A stretch of 64,000 bases of DNA from Leptospira venezuelensis (GCF_002150035.1 NZ_NETS01000010.1:496001-560000), one strand, 5' to 3'; positions 36,821 to 46,676 are shown, counted from the first letter of the stretch. Translations and numbers: made by a program. The notes: a model not told the origin generated them from the letters alone.

Positions 36821-37972
36821 ATGTTTTTCTCATCCGAAAATTCTTCGGCGAACGATTGTTCTTTTAAACGATTTAAAACCATTCTTTCCAAATCCATTTT
36901 GGTATTCTTTCTTGTATTTTATGCCTTAGGGGAATGGAAACTATCCGCCGAAGAAACAAAGATCCAAGCTAGAAAAACAAGTAAGCATGAAATGGGATTT
37001 CATCCATACGCTCAAGAAGGTTATTTCCAAGCTTGGAATTATTCTTATACGGATGACCAAACTTGGATTTTTGCCACTTTTATAATAAGTAATCTAGGAC
37101 CAGGCACCAGAAATTGCGGGGTAAGTCTCGTGGTTTATGATAAACAAAACGGCACACAATTTTCCACCAGAGAATATTCAAAAGACGAACTAAAAACAGA
37201 GAGCGGAAATCTAGAATTAGAAATTTATGATAGTTCCGTTTATAAAGGAGAGGGCGGCCCCGAAATCAAAATGATTACAGACTCTGCCGAACTTGTTATC
37301 AGTTATAAAACTAGTTGGTCCAAAGCAGTTTCTCTTTCAGGAGGAAAGATACATCTGCCTGAAAAAGATAGTTTTGTGCAAGCAGACATGGCATTCTCTT
37401 CTGTTCCTGCAAAAGGACATTTAGTCTTGAACGGAAACAGAATGGAGTTAAATGGAAGAGGTGGAATGGAACATCTTCTCACCAATTACGAAGTATACAA
37501 ATACAGTAGACGTTGGGAATTATACCGCTCCATCAATAGTGCAGGAGAAAGATTATTTGCAGGTGGTTTTATAGGGAACGAAAACTTTCCAGGAGAAGAG
37601 GTTAGAACAGTAAGTGCTTTGGATCCTGCCGGAAAAATGTTATTCTCTGCAAAAGTATTGAAGTCTGAAGTTTTAGAATCGGAGACGGAACCTTTTTCAG
37701 GCTATCATTTACCGATCAAAGAAAAGTTTTATTTAGATGAAGATGGTTCCTGTAGTTTAACAATTTCTCGAAGGCAGAATGTTGGACAGATTTATGTTCT
37801 TTCGAATATATCTGCAGTACTTAGATTCTTTGTTCGATTATTTTTTACAAAACCTTATCAGCTCTATTATATCACCGATTCTAAATTGGATTGCGCCCAA
37901 ATTCCCGAAGGAAATCTCCCGAAAGATAAGAACTTCCGGGGGATTTTTTCCTATTATCTGATCAATCCTTAG
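36821..37972 (+). CDS. exported protein, possibly lipocalin-like (AttH/Svf1-type)
   Basis: About 383 residues from ATG at 36821 (a TTG at 36812 is the alternative; AGGA lies 10 nt upstream of the ATG). An N-terminal hydrophobic segment (about 25-40) is followed by a beta-rich body with GGMEHLLTNYEVYKYSRRW near the middle and a regular series of strands. The layout recalls the double-lipocalin AttH/CrtC-like family, but the match is weak. Its stop overlaps the stop of the convergent lnt gene by 3 bp. Confidence 0.55.
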   Translation: MFFSSENSSANDCSFKRFKTILSKSILVFFLVFYALGEWKLSAEETKIQARKTSKHEMGFHPYAQEGYFQAWNYSYTDDQTWIFATFIISNLGPGTRNCGVSLVVYDKQNGTQFSTREYSKDELKTESGNLELEIYDSSVYKGEGGPEIKMITDSAELVISYKTSWSKAVSLSGGKIHLPEKDSFVQADMAFSSVPAKGHLVLNGNRMELNGRGGMEHLLTNYEVYKYSRRWELYRSINSAGERLFAGGFIGNENFPGEEVRTVSALDPAGKMLFSAKVLKSEVLESETEPFSGYHLPIKEKFYLDEDGSCSLTISRRQNVGQIYVLSNISAVLRFFVRLFFTKPYQLYYITDSKLDCAQIPEGNLPKDKNFRGIFSYYLINP

Positions 37973-39750
37973 ACAGTAGATTTTTTACTACGAAGCAACA
38001 GATTTCCGTAATATATCGCAGTTAGAACGATCATTATCCAAGGAATCAGATTCCCATAGAGAATATAAAAACCAGGAGGGGAATCGATCACTTGGATTTG
38101 TTGCCAACTAGTTTCCGCTTTCATTAAAGAAGTGGATTTACCTTCTATAAAATTTCCCAAATGATCCACATAACCTGAGATCCCGGAGTTAGTAGAACGA
38201 ACTAACCATCTTCTCCATTCTATCGCTCTCAATCTTCCTAACTCAAAATGTTGGTCACTTTCAGTAGTGGTTCCATACCATTTGTCGTTGGTAAGATTTG
38301 CAATAAACTGAGGATTTCCAGAGTCTTTGAACTTTCTTACAAACTCAGGAACGATTACTTCGTAACAGATCAAAGGAAGGAATAAACCTTCGTCTTTCAA
38401 TTCTGTATGAGTTGGAGAATAATAATTTCTTACAAATTCAGCATCTATCCCTTCTGTTTTTTCCCAAGTAACAGGTAAAACAGTCTGAGGATTTTCTTTA
38501 GGAATATCAGAATAATAATGCAGAAGATCAAAAGATTCACCCGGATCGAACCTTCCAGTCTGAGGACTAAGATCATACATAAACTCAAAAGGCATTGTCT
38601 CTCCAAACATTACTAAATATTGTTTTTGATAAGCTTGCCTTCTTACTCCATTCGGGTCATACACTACATTATTATTAAAGTATCTGAGATATTCTCTTCC
38701 GGAACTTTTAGTCTTATAGGCAGCATCTATTTCATTAAAGAATACTGTAGCCTTGTATCTGTTCGCAAAAGAAACCATTAAGGAATCAAACCTAGGCCAA
38801 TAGATACGATCTCCCATCTTTATCTTAAGCAATTCACGGTTCGCCGAAAAATATGGGATCCCTGCTTCCGGTAGAACGATCAAGTCCGGATTTTTACCAG
38901 CTCTTTGGACAGCATTCTCAACCATCTTGTCCATTCTACCCATCAGATCTTCGATTACTTCTCTAGGAGATCTGCCCCGCTCGTCTCGAATACTCATAGG
39001 AGCATCCGGTTGGACCACTAAAACTTCGAGAGTTTTAGTTGGAGTTACATTCTTCCATTTCAAATACAAAGTGGAACCAACGACCACAAAAAGAAGAAGT
39101 AGCGAAAAAGGTAAGGTCCAGAATTTTATAAAATGAGATCTTTTATCTTTGGATTTTAAGATCTCAGGAAGATGTAAGAGATTTGTTTCAAAGAGTGTGT
39201 AAGAGATTACGAATACTAAGAAGGAAAGTCCGTAAACTCCAGTGATCTCCACTGTTTGAGCGAGTATGATATTTCCCGCCGCAAGGTTTCCCCAGTACCA
39301 AGGGAATAATTGGTAACCAATCATGTCGGCGGCCATTCCGCAGACCCCAGCTACCCAAACACTATGTTTACCTGCCCTTCTAGAAAGAAAAGAATAAGAG
39401 ACTAAGAAGATAGGGAATTTGGCCCCGAACAAAACACCTGCTGCGAGAAGAATGATAAATGCGAGAGGCCAAGGAAAATTCCCAAAGACCATCGCCATAT
39501 GATGGATCCAATGAAATGCTATCGCGTAGAAGAATACCCCAAATAGGAAACCGTATCCTACTAGTCTCCAATATCTTCCGGAATATTTATGAGTGATCCA
39601 AAACAGACCGAAAGGTGCGATCCAAACTAAATGGCTGAGATAAAAAGGAGCAAAGGCTAAGAATGCAAATGCCCCCATCCAGAGAAAACAGAAGAAGTCG
39701 AAAAACAGTGTTTTTTGAAACTCTCTAAAACGATGTAAAAAAGAATCCAT
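37969..39750 (-). CDS. lnt: apolipoprotein N-acyltransferase
   Basis: About 593 residues from ATG at 39750. Seven or so N-terminal transmembrane segments are followed by a periplasmic nitrilase domain and a final transmembrane segment. E298 (LPEAGIPYF) and C465 (LICYEVIVPE) are two of the catalytic triad residues. Lnt adds the third acyl chain to lipoproteins. That fits an organism with many lipoproteins, several of which are encoded nearby. The length is slightly above the E. coli enzyme (512). Confidence 0.95.
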   Translation of the reverse strand: MDSFLHRFREFQKTLFFDFFCFLWMGAFAFLAFAPFYLSHLVWIAPFGLFWITHKYSGRYWRLVGYGFLFGVFFYAIAFHWIHHMAMVFGNFPWPLAFIILLAAGVLFGAKFPIFLVSYSFLSRRAGKHSVWVAGVCGMAADMIGYQLFPWYWGNLAAGNIILAQTVEITGVYGLSFLVFVISYTLFETNLLHLPEILKSKDKRSHFIKFWTLPFSLLLLFVVVGSTLYLKWKNVTPTKTLEVLVVQPDAPMSIRDERGRSPREVIEDLMGRMDKMVENAVQRAGKNPDLIVLPEAGIPYFSANRELLKIKMGDRIYWPRFDSLMVSFANRYKATVFFNEIDAAYKTKSSGREYLRYFNNNVVYDPNGVRRQAYQKQYLVMFGETMPFEFMYDLSPQTGRFDPGESFDLLHYYSDIPKENPQTVLPVTWEKTEGIDAEFVRNYYSPTHTELKDEGLFLPLICYEVIVPEFVRKFKDSGNPQFIANLTNDKWYGTTTESDQHFELGRLRAIEWRRWLVRSTNSGISGYVDHLGNFIEGKSTSLMKAETSWQQIQVIDSPPGFYILYGNLIPWIMIVLTAIYYGNLLLRSKKSTV

Positions 39751-39834
39751 GGGTATCAACGTTGATCGGAAAAAAAACCTTTTGAGTCAATCTATTTAGG
39801 TTCTGGTGAAGTGCTTGCCGTAGGAGATGGAGGC

Positions 39835-39867
39835 ATGAGTATACCAATAACACTGGTCGAATCATGA
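39835..39867 (+). CDS. 10-residue leader peptide overlapping murA start
   Basis: The sequence MSIPITLVES* is preceded by AGGAG and a second GGAGG. Its TGA overlaps the murA ATG (ATGA). murA itself has no ribosome site of its own just upstream. This suggests translation of murA is coupled to this short reading frame. It is an inference; the reading frame is far too short for a family call. Confidence 0.45.
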   Translation: MSIPITLVES

Positions 39868-41162
39868 GCTCTCCATATTTCAAAATTATCGGTAAAAATC
39901 CTCTTCACGGAACTGTAATGCCCCAAGGGAATAAAAACGAGGCCTTACCTATTTTAGGCGCTGTCTGTTTAGTTCCAGGTGAAGTTATTATCGAAAATAT
40001 TCCCCAGATCTCTGACGTACTCATGCTCATGGACGTTTTACGCCATTTAGGAATGGAAGTAGAAGATAAGGGAGAAGGTACGTTTTTATTTCGTAATAAT
40101 GGAAACCTAAAATCGGATCTTCCTGCAGAACTATGTTCCAAGATCAGAGGAGCTGTCACACTAGCAGGTCCCATTCTGGCCAAAACAGGAAGAGTATTTT
40201 TACCAAGACCTGGCGGAGATAAGATCGGGCGTAGAAGAATGGATACTCATCTTCTTGCGCTACAAGCACTTGGCGTTCAGATAGCAGTATTTCCAGACGG
40301 CTACGAGATCAAAGGGGATAGACTGAGAGGCATAGACCTTCTCATGGATGAGGCTTCTGTTACTGCCACCGAAAACGCAGTAATGGCTGCTGTACTTTCT
40401 GAAGGTGTAACCATCTTACGTCATGCAGCTAGCGAACCACATGTACAAAGACTTTGTAAATTTTTGGTTTCTGCTGGTGCAAAAATTTCAGGGATAGGAT
40501 CCAACATTCTTACTATTGAAGGTGTAAGCTCTTTAAAAACGCCTGAAAAACCTCATAGGATCGGATCCGATTATTTAGAGATCGGAAGTTTTATTAGCTT
40601 AGCTGCAGTCACAGGCGGAGAAATTTTTATCGGAGATGTGGACCTGGAAGATATCCGGATGATTCGCATGGTATATTCTCGCTTGGGGATAGAAGTTCGT
40701 CCTCAAGACGGGGGCATTTTAGTTCCTTCTGACCAAAAAATGGAAATCATTCCTGATTACCATGGAGCCACTCCTAAAATAGATGATTCTCCATGGCCTG
40801 GCTTTCCAGCAGATATGACTTCCGTTGCGTTAGTCACTGCTACACAATGCAAAGGAACCGTACTTATTCACGAAAAAATGTTCGAGTCTAGATTATTCTT
40901 CGTTGATAATATAATCTCGATGGGTGCTCAAATTATTCTCTGTGATCCGCATAGAGCGATCGTGATCGGACCAAATCGTCTATATGGACAAAAAGTAGCG
41001 AGTCCAGATATCAGAGCAGGAATGGCAATGATCATCGCAGCACTTTGCGCAGAAGGTACAAGCTCTATCCATAATATCGTGCAGATAGACAGAGGATTTC
41101 AAGACATAGATACTAGACTTAGATCTCTAGGCGCTCATATTGAGAGGATAGGTGAAGAATGA
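39864..41162 (+). CDS. murA: UDP-N-acetylglucosamine 1-carboxyvinyltransferase
   Basis: 432 residues. It transfers enolpyruvate from PEP to UDP-GlcNAc, the first committed step of peptidoglycan synthesis. The start NPLHGTVMPQGNKNEALPILGA and the later RPGGDKIGRRRMDTHL, EGVTILRHAASEPHV and RAGMAMIIAAL are MurA hallmarks. The active-site Cys (C115 in E. coli) is Asp here, D119. The same change in other species makes the enzyme insensitive to fosfomycin. It leads an operon with the three genes downstream; each overlap is 4 nt. Confidence 0.95.
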   Translation: MSSPYFKIIGKNPLHGTVMPQGNKNEALPILGAVCLVPGEVIIENIPQISDVLMLMDVLRHLGMEVEDKGEGTFLFRNNGNLKSDLPAELCSKIRGAVTLAGPILAKTGRVFLPRPGGDKIGRRRMDTHLLALQALGVQIAVFPDGYEIKGDRLRGIDLLMDEASVTATENAVMAAVLSEGVTILRHAASEPHVQRLCKFLVSAGAKISGIGSNILTIEGVSSLKTPEKPHRIGSDYLEIGSFISLAAVTGGEIFIGDVDLEDIRMIRMVYSRLGIEVRPQDGGILVPSDQKMEIIPDYHGATPKIDDSPWPGFPADMTSVALVTATQCKGTVLIHEKMFESRLFFVDNIISMGAQIILCDPHRAIVIGPNRLYGQKVASPDIRAGMAMIIAALCAEGTSSIHNIVQIDRGFQDIDTRLRSLGAHIERIGEE

Positions 41163-41812
41163 ACCGAAAAGACTTCTTCCGGAAAGGCTTAGCAAAAGCT
41201 TTTTCCGTAATGGAAGAAGGCGTTAATGAAATTTCGGAAACCTGGAAAACTGCTGTAGAGGAAGATAAAAAAGCAGAACCGGAAAAGATCCCGCCTAAAA
41301 AAACTCAGATCAAGGTCCCAAAACCTAAAACTGTAAAAAGTAAATTTAAAGGTTTTAGAAATTTACAATTTCCTCCGGGAGCAGATGCAAAAGGAAAACG
41401 ATTCTTTTCTAAATGTACTGCGTGCAGTGATTGTATCTACGCTTGCCCTTATTCAGTTCTGTTTCCGGTTCCCGACGATAAGACCGGTAAACATTTTCCT
41501 CACATGGATGTGAATCTGAATGCATGTATGTTATGCAAAGATTATCCATGTATCTCTGCTTGTGAGACAGGTGCTCTTTTACCTTATAAAGAAAATCAGT
41601 CTCCTAAATTCGGAAAGGCGAAAGGTTTCTTCCAACATTGTATCAACTCCAGAACTGGGGAAAAAACCTGCGAGACCTGTTCTATCACTTGCCCAATTCC
41701 AAATGTGGTTCAGTTCAAAGGAAACAAACCCAGCTTTTCGAATGATTGTGTAGGTTGCGGATTATGTGTTTCTTCTTGTCCTACATTTCCTAAGGCAATC
41801 CAAGTACAATGA
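41159..41812 (+). CDS. polyferredoxin with four [4Fe-4S] motifs, MauM/NapG-like
   Basis: 217 residues. A basic N-terminus and a Lys-rich linker (about 45-65) lead into four cysteine groups: CTACSDCIYACP, CMLCKDYPCISAC, CINSRTGEKTCETCSITCP and CVGCGLCVSSCP. The layout fits the MauM/NapG ferredoxin family, which moves electrons at the membrane face. The N-terminal NRKDFFRKG is twin-arginine-like but lacks the RR pair, so export is uncertain. No reductase partner lies nearby; its neighbours are cell-wall genes. Confidence 0.85.
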   Translation: MNRKDFFRKGLAKAFSVMEEGVNEISETWKTAVEEDKKAEPEKIPPKKTQIKVPKPKTVKSKFKGFRNLQFPPGADAKGKRFFSKCTACSDCIYACPYSVLFPVPDDKTGKHFPHMDVNLNACMLCKDYPCISACETGALLPYKENQSPKFGKAKGFFQHCINSRTGEKTCETCSITCPIPNVVQFKGNKPSFSNDCVGCGLCVSSCPTFPKAIQVQ

Positions 41813-42990
41813 GTTACCTTTCCAAACTTTCAGGTTTGGTGTTTTTACTTTTATTCCATAATTCTTTAATCGCAGATCCAATTCCAAATAAGATCAAGAT
41901 CGGAATTTTATCTAAATATCACCCAGACTCAGTTCGGATTACCGCAAAAAATTCGAGGATCCAATATTCAGGTAGAAATAGTTTGGAAAAATATAAAACG
42001 ATTTTGGTCAGAGCAGAAGAAGATCAAATTAGGATTATTGACGGAGCAAAAAATTCAAAATCTGAACATATCCTATTTTCAAGCGGAGAATACGAACTCG
42101 AAGTTCCAAAAGACCAAAATGCTAAAAAATATTCGGGAGATCTGGAAATCACATCTTCCAAAGGAAAACTAAAACTCATACTCACTATTCCATTAGAAGA
42201 ATATGTGTTAATAGGAATGATCTCAGAATTCGGGGATCTATTTTATCCTAAGAATGAAAAGGATCCAAATCCAAACTGGAAACAAGAGTACATCTCTGCC
42301 TCATCAGCAATGATCCGTTCTTATGCATTAGCAAACCTAGGAAGACATTCGAAAGAAGGTCACGATCTTTGTGATCTGACTCATTGCCTTCAATTTTCAG
42401 GAAAATTAAAAAAGGAGAATATAATCTTCTCTAATTCTAAAAAAATTCTTCTGCTAGATAAAAATGGAAAAGTTTTAGAGACTTTTTTTCATTCTACATG
42501 CGGCGGAAATTTATCTTCTCCTTCTGTTCTTTGGAAAAATTTTAAAAACCCACAATATTATAGATCAGGATCCGATTCACAAGGCGGAGATATTCAATGC
42601 AAAAATTCTCCCTATTTCTCTTGGGAAACTTTTATCTCCATAGAAGAATTGGAATCCGCCTTGGAAGCAAGGCAGATCACCGAGTTAAGGCCAAAATATT
42701 CTGAATCCAGAGTAAGTTCCTTAGAATATAAAGATTACTCTGGAAAAAAGAATATCCAAGCCTCTGAATTCTTATCTAAAATCGGTAAAACATTGGGTTG
42801 GAATAAAACCAAGAGTAACGATTTCAAGATCGAAACAAGTGCCCGAGGATTTTACTTTAAAGGAAAAGGATTTGGACATGGGATTGGTCTTTGTCAATAC
42901 GGTGCCAGAGAAATGGCTTTTAGAGGATCAAAATCCGAAGAGATACTTCGTTTTTATTTTCCAGGTGTAGAACTGAGGCAAATCCCTTGA
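41809..42990 (+). CDS. SpoIID/LytB-domain protein
   Basis: 393 residues with a signal peptide (hydrophobic about 8-20). The SpoIID/LytB domain is visible: IPLEEYVLIGMISEFGDLF, SSAMIRSYALAN, FHSTCGGNL and GFGHGIGLCQYGAREMAFRG near the end. In SpoIID these segments build a lytic transglycosylase that cuts glycan strands without stem peptides. The position in a murA operon supports a peptidoglycan role. It overlaps its neighbours by 4 nt on both sides. Confidence 0.9.
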   Translation: MSYLSKLSGLVFLLLFHNSLIADPIPNKIKIGILSKYHPDSVRITAKNSRIQYSGRNSLEKYKTILVRAEEDQIRIIDGAKNSKSEHILFSSGEYELEVPKDQNAKKYSGDLEITSSKGKLKLILTIPLEEYVLIGMISEFGDLFYPKNEKDPNPNWKQEYISASSAMIRSYALANLGRHSKEGHDLCDLTHCLQFSGKLKKENIIFSNSKKILLLDKNGKVLETFFHSTCGGNLSSPSVLWKNFKNPQYYRSGSDSQGGDIQCKNSPYFSWETFISIEELESALEARQITELRPKYSESRVSSLEYKDYSGKKNIQASEFLSKIGKTLGWNKTKSNDFKIETSARGFYFKGKGFGHGIGLCQYGAREMAFRGSKSEEILRFYFPGVELRQIP

Positions 42991-43706
42991 AACCATTTTC
43001 TGCCGCACTTACAATATATTTATTTTTTATAATATTCTTTTTTGAGACCTTAAACTCCCAAGCTGCAAGAAGAAAAGTAGAAGGATTTGAATTTTATTTT
43101 TTAGGTGACTGGAACAAACACAAAAACCCTGGAAAATTACTCGAAACTTTCGCAGAAAAATTTGTAATAGAGATCAGGTCCGAATCGGAAAGATTGGAAA
43201 AAAGAATTCCACAAGAAGCTCAAATCTTTGTCTCAGAAAACTCCGAGGTATTCAGAAAATACTCTGGGCAACCTGGAACCATAGCGGCGTTCTATTCTCC
43301 AATAAGTAATAAATTCTTTTTTCAAAATCCAGAAAGCCTAGCTAAAAAAGGAATTTTAGATATAGTGATCAAACATGAGATCTGCCATTTTTTAGCTCCA
43401 GAATCTAAATCTGAATCTTCCTTTTGGATGCAGGAATCTTATTGTGAATCCTTATATCCTACAAATCCAAAACCTTCATCTGCTGATCTTAAGTTTCCAT
43501 GGAGATGGGAAAAATTCGACGAAGAATGTATAAAGGAGATCCATACAAAAAATGGATCTAAAAAGAAAGTTTTATACCAGAAACTTTTTCTATGGGGCTC
43601 CTGGCTTTTAAAAACAAAAGGAGAAGCGAGATTTAGAGCCTTTTTAGAACTTCCAAATCCTGAAATCCAAAATATATATTCACAATTTATAAAGTCGAGG
43701 TATTGA
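42987..43706 (+). CDS. HExxH metallopeptidase-like protein
   Basis: 239 residues from a TTG start that overlaps the upstream TGA, with GAGG just before it. A signal peptide ends near SQAARR. KHEICHF (H130, E131, H134) with a downstream E150 in WMQESYCES gives a gluzincin-type zinc site. The rest resembles peptidase_MA-like enzymes. It is the last gene of the murA operon, so a cell-wall substrate is possible. The zinc site is clear; the family is not. Confidence 0.75.
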   Translation: MKPFSAALTIYLFFIIFFFETLNSQAARRKVEGFEFYFLGDWNKHKNPGKLLETFAEKFVIEIRSESERLEKRIPQEAQIFVSENSEVFRKYSGQPGTIAAFYSPISNKFFFQNPESLAKKGILDIVIKHEICHFLAPESKSESSFWMQESYCESLYPTNPKPSSADLKFPWRWEKFDEECIKEIHTKNGSKKKVLYQKLFLWGSWLLKTKGEARFRAFLELPNPEIQNIYSQFIKSRY

Positions 43707-43780
43707 CTTTGCAAAGCAAATGTCGTGTAGGAATTCCAACAAAATAAGATGAACCAGTATGTTGGAGCTATACAAACGAT

Positions 43781-45580
43781 TCAGAAAACCTTCAATTTAC
43801 CCCAATCTTCTCCCTCTTTTCCTGAACCGAAAGAGATCACCAATCTTTCAAAAACTTTTAGTTTATCCAAGATAGGTTGCACATCTCTATCAATTGTTTT
43901 GGAAGTATATTCAGGAGAACCTTCCGCTCCATATAAATAGAAACTTTTTAGATCATCCATAATTCCAGGAACACGAATTACTAAATGATGTGGATAGTAG
44001 GCCAATTCTTTTGCTGGACCAGAAGAGAATAGATCCGCTTGATTCGGTCTGTTCCCATTTCCAGACGAAACAGTTTCTTCTGCACTTTTTCTATCAGAAG
44101 CTAAATATTTCCAATTTCCAACTTTCAAAGAAGCAGGAGTATAAAAGCCGCCTTTTCTCAAAGGATAAGATTCTAAGTTTGTATTTTGATAAGAAACCTT
44201 AATCGGATTTCCCACTTTGAATATGGCTTTTAAAAGTTTATCGTCCGGAACAGAGGCTGGCAGAGAAATTCCAAATCTTGGATAAACCATTCCAGATTTG
44301 TATTCCAATCCATTAAAACTGAGAGCGATCCCTTTTTCAGAACCAAAGTATTGTTCATGGATGCCTGCATTTTTACCGAATGAATTTAAACCTTCTCCAA
44401 ATTCTTCCCATTCTCCGCTTATGGATTCTAGAGATTTCCAAACCTCAGATGGTTTTAATTCTTCAGAATAAAATACTAAGTTTGTTTCGCGAGGTATGAC
44501 TTTGGAGAGAACGGGGCCAGAACTAACTACTTGGTTTTTATCTCCGCCTATCTTAAAAACTTTTCCATCCAGATTCCTTCCCGCTTCCCAACCTAAAAGT
44601 AAAGCGGCACCCGAATTTCCGAAGGATGGTTTAAGAAACGGAGCAATCAAAGAATCAGTTCCTGCATATAGTAGAACTTTATTCTCTTTTTTAGAAGCTT
44701 CTTTTCTTAGAACATCAAAACCAATTTGGTTTCCTAGAGAATCATTATTGGCAGAAGAAGCCAAATCTAAAGATTTTTCTAATAGATCTTCAGAATCTGT
44801 GAGAATGATAAAATCTCCCAGAACAATTGCTAAAATTTTTCCAGAACCGAATTCATATTTAAAGGCTTCTAAATTTCCGAATTTTTCCGAGCCCGCTTCA
44901 AATTGATCGGCAAAATCATCTGCTGAATGTGTATTCTCGGAACCTGTAGGTGTATAATATCCTTCCTCAGTTTGAGGAGGAGTTTGAGGTTTTTCTTGTT
45001 TAGGAGTTTCCTTAATTACTATTTTTTCTCCCTTGAATGCAGTAATCAAACTCACTCCAAGTTTGGAACTTGCACTTGCCTTACCGACGAGTAAAAAATT
45101 GGATTTAGGAAAAGTAGCGGCAGCAACAGGTCCATCAAACAAAGCAGCTAGTCTGGATGGTTTAGTCATAACCCCTGCTTTGGCTTCTAATAAATATAAA
45201 ACAGAACTGATCTTTCTAAGTTCAGGTAGGGTAAGAATTTTTTGAAAAGTGCCATCTTCTGAAAGTTCTTTTCCCAAATTGGTTTTTTCTATATCCTCTA
45301 CGAACTCTACCGGACGGTAAACTTCCACAACCACGCTTGCTTTCTTTGGGATGAGGAGAGCAGGGTCTTTGATAGATGAATCTATGGAATATCCTTTGAA
45401 AGAAAGATAAAATCCTATCGCCAAAAACACAATCCCCACACCAGTAGGAACTCCTACTTTAGGATCTTTTAATATGTTTTCTGTAAATCCAACTTTAAGC
45501 TGTTCCAAAGAATCTTTTGAAAAAAGGGCTTTGATCTTAGGAATTAATTTTGTTTTGAAAATTTGGATGCAAGTTCTCAT
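43781..45580 (-). CDS. DUF2138-like (YfaA-type) protein
   Basis: 599 residues. One transmembrane segment near 45-65 (GVGIVFLAIGFYLSFKG) is followed by a large mainly beta, probably periplasmic domain. There is a short Pro/Gln/Glu linker near 195-215. The length, topology and position as last gene of a YfaS-type operon match E. coli YfaA (DUF2138). The call rests mostly on this synteny, since the sequence match is not obvious by eye. Its function in the family is unknown. Confidence 0.55.
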   Translation of the reverse strand: MRTCIQIFKTKLIPKIKALFSKDSLEQLKVGFTENILKDPKVGVPTGVGIVFLAIGFYLSFKGYSIDSSIKDPALLIPKKASVVVEVYRPVEFVEDIEKTNLGKELSEDGTFQKILTLPELRKISSVLYLLEAKAGVMTKPSRLAALFDGPVAAATFPKSNFLLVGKASASSKLGVSLITAFKGEKIVIKETPKQEKPQTPPQTEEGYYTPTGSENTHSADDFADQFEAGSEKFGNLEAFKYEFGSGKILAIVLGDFIILTDSEDLLEKSLDLASSANNDSLGNQIGFDVLRKEASKKENKVLLYAGTDSLIAPFLKPSFGNSGAALLLGWEAGRNLDGKVFKIGGDKNQVVSSGPVLSKVIPRETNLVFYSEELKPSEVWKSLESISGEWEEFGEGLNSFGKNAGIHEQYFGSEKGIALSFNGLEYKSGMVYPRFGISLPASVPDDKLLKAIFKVGNPIKVSYQNTNLESYPLRKGGFYTPASLKVGNWKYLASDRKSAEETVSSGNGNRPNQADLFSSGPAKELAYYPHHLVIRVPGIMDDLKSFYLYGAEGSPEYTSKTIDRDVQPILDKLKVFERLVISFGSGKEGEDWGKLKVF

Positions 45581-45581
45581 T

Positions 45582-46676
45582 TTATTTACCTAATTTAATT
45601 GCAGAATCTTTACTTTTATAATCAATTTTATCCAGAAGGAGCCTAGCCAAAGATTTAGCCTGATTCCCTCCGGAACCGTTGTCCACGAAAACGGTCAGCA
45701 CATACGATTTTCGATCTTTACGAAAAGATAATACTGCCCATCCATGAGTTTCATATTTATGCATAAATTTAGTTCCAGTACCGGTTTTTCCACCCAGGAT
45801 CTCTAAATTTCCTTTCTCAGAAGAATACATATTTTTCAAGGTTCCTGCTTTTGGAACCTCTGAAAGAACGGAAGCAATCCATCTTGTATCCTTTCCCATA
45901 AAAGGATTCTCTTCCGAACGGACAGGTTCTTGGGTTGGTGCCCAATAGGGGGAAAGCCTTGGGCCTTCGTTCCAAATGGAAGAATACAACTGAGAAATTT
46001 TTAAAGGGCTGAGAAGAAGCCCACCTTCTCCAATAGATGCGGCTACTTTTCGGAGAAGGCTGATAGAGATGAAATTTGTATCAGAAGGCTCTATATAAGA
46101 ATCCAATCGAGATCGAGTGGATTTTCCTAGACTCCAATCCTCATGCAGTTTAGAATAAAATAGATCAGGATTAGAAGATGCACTCGTTAAAAAATATACA
46201 TTACAAGAATGAACTAAAGCGGATCTGAGATCCATTTCTCCATGACCATTTGCCAGAGAACATCTCAAGTATTCTTTTCCGTTTTTATCTTTAGGTAAAT
46301 GAAATATGTTTAAATCTGATTTTATCGGAGTTAAATTTTCCTTCGGATAAAATCTTCCTTTGCATAAAACTTTCCTATCAGGAGAAAATCCAAATCTGTC
46401 TTTGTATTTTAATAATATTAAAGCAGAGAAAGTTTTTACCAAAGATCCCGGAGGTAATTTTTTAGAAATCGCAATCTCTGGTCTATAAATGTATTCCACT
46501 TTTCCGGAATCCATTTCCATCAGTACTACTGAAGATAGTGAATTTTTAGACTCGAACTCTTTTACGGTCTCATCCAGATAAGAATAAGAAAATTTAGGAG
46601 CTGCGTTGATTCCAGATGCCGAAAAAAGGGCGATCACAAATAAAATTCTGCTTTTATAATATACTTTGAAATTCAT
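45582..46676 (-). CDS. penicillin-binding transpeptidase domain protein
   Basis: 364 residues with an N-terminal signal or anchor segment. The serine acyltransferase triads are all present: S78-LVK81 in PPGSLVK, S157-CN159 in VHSCNVY, and K297-TG in LGGKTGTG. This is a penicillin-binding-protein/beta-lactamase fold. It may cross-link or trim cell wall, or act on linked A2M. It sits one base before the DUF2138-like gene and 5 bp after the second DUF2135 gene. It fills the place of YfaQ in E. coli, which is longer. Confidence 0.85.
   Translation of the reverse strand: MNFKVYYKSRILFVIALFSASGINAAPKFSYSYLDETVKEFESKNSLSSVVLMEMDSGKVEYIYRPEIAISKKLPPGSLVKTFSALILLKYKDRFGFSPDRKVLCKGRFYPKENLTPIKSDLNIFHLPKDKNGKEYLRCSLANGHGEMDLRSALVHSCNVYFLTSASSNPDLFYSKLHEDWSLGKSTRSRLDSYIEPSDTNFISISLLRKVAASIGEGGLLLSPLKISQLYSSIWNEGPRLSPYWAPTQEPVRSEENPFMGKDTRWIASVLSEVPKAGTLKNMYSSEKGNLEILGGKTGTGTKFMHKYETHGWAVLSFRKDRKSYVLTVFVDNGSGGNQAKSLARLLLDKIDYKSKDSAIKLGK

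Noticed and set aside
43749..43940. Plus-strand frame after the HExxH gene
   Set aside because: It mostly overlaps the 3' end of the DUF2138-like gene in antisense; no support beyond being open.
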